This document shows positions 32,901 through 32,916 of a DNA stretch of 32,916 nucleotides, piece after piece (the first letter of the stretch is position 1; each line of letters starts with the position of its first letter). Source of the stretch: Planctomycetota bacterium (GTDB taxonomy: Bacteria > Planctomycetota > Planctomycetia > Pirellulales > Pirellulaceae). The position numbers and the translations under genes were made by a program. Below the pieces are notes generated by a model. It did not search any database. It saw only the letters and a list, made by a program, of their open reading frames with translations, and was not told where the DNA came from. The DNA lies in contig JACNKX010000137.1 of assembly GCA_014381825.1 (NCBI GenBank), positions 1-32,916 of the forward strand, written 5' to 3'.

Positions 32901-32916
32901 AGCCGGTGTATCCTTA

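Overview
The window looks like a chromosome segment from a planctomycete, probably close to the Pirellulaceae/Rhodopirellula group. The main reason is three DUF1559 genes with the planctomycete pseudopilin N-terminus and C-terminal H-X9-DG motif (two intact, one broken). Small lipoproteins, His-rich exported proteins and a FecR-type anti-sigma protein fit the same group. I see no rRNA, tRNA, CRISPR array or intact insertion sequence.

Layout. (a) 1-890 has no convincing gene. (b) 891-4021 holds two DUF1559 genes, each followed by a His-rich exported protein gene; the two pairs converge on a perfect 12-bp hairpin at 2489-2516. (c) 4155-5350 holds two divergent paralogous small exported His/Cys proteins (DUF2946-like). 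(d) 5610-14180 is one very tight + strand operon with repeated 4-base ATGA overlaps: MerC-like membrane protein, two lipoproteins, DUF58 protein, transglutaminase-like membrane protein, MoxR ATPase, His-rich lipoprotein, and a Cu/Zn-type efflux permease. It reads as an envelope metal-handling locus with a MoxR/DUF58/transglutaminase module in the middle. (e) 14235-14828 is a third, broken DUF1559 gene, followed by a hairpin-rich non-coding stretch to about 15400.

(f) 15541-27479 is a six-gene, - strand defence island, the most interesting part of the window. In transcription order: a small SH3-like protein, a RapA/SNF2-type helicase, a PglZ phosphatase-fold protein, a protein with a BrxA-like N-half and a HEPN-like C-half, then after a 278-bp gap an McrB-type AAA+ ATPase and an McrC-type DUF2357/PD-(D/E)XK nuclease. 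Helicase-PglZ-BrxA is the gene order of the 3' half of BREX type 3. The BREX methylase (PglX), BrxC ATPase and BrxF are absent from the cassette, and a modification-dependent-type McrBC pair lies downstream. I propose a methylase-free BREX-like/McrBC composite system.

(g) 27611-31570 holds a small membrane protein (-), then a secreted Cys-containing helical protein, an ECF sigma factor and a FecR-domain putative anti-sigma factor (+, contiguous or overlapping). (h) 31821-32900 (-) is a deoxyhypusine-synthase-family enzyme. All functional names come from motif reading and recall of families; no search was run.
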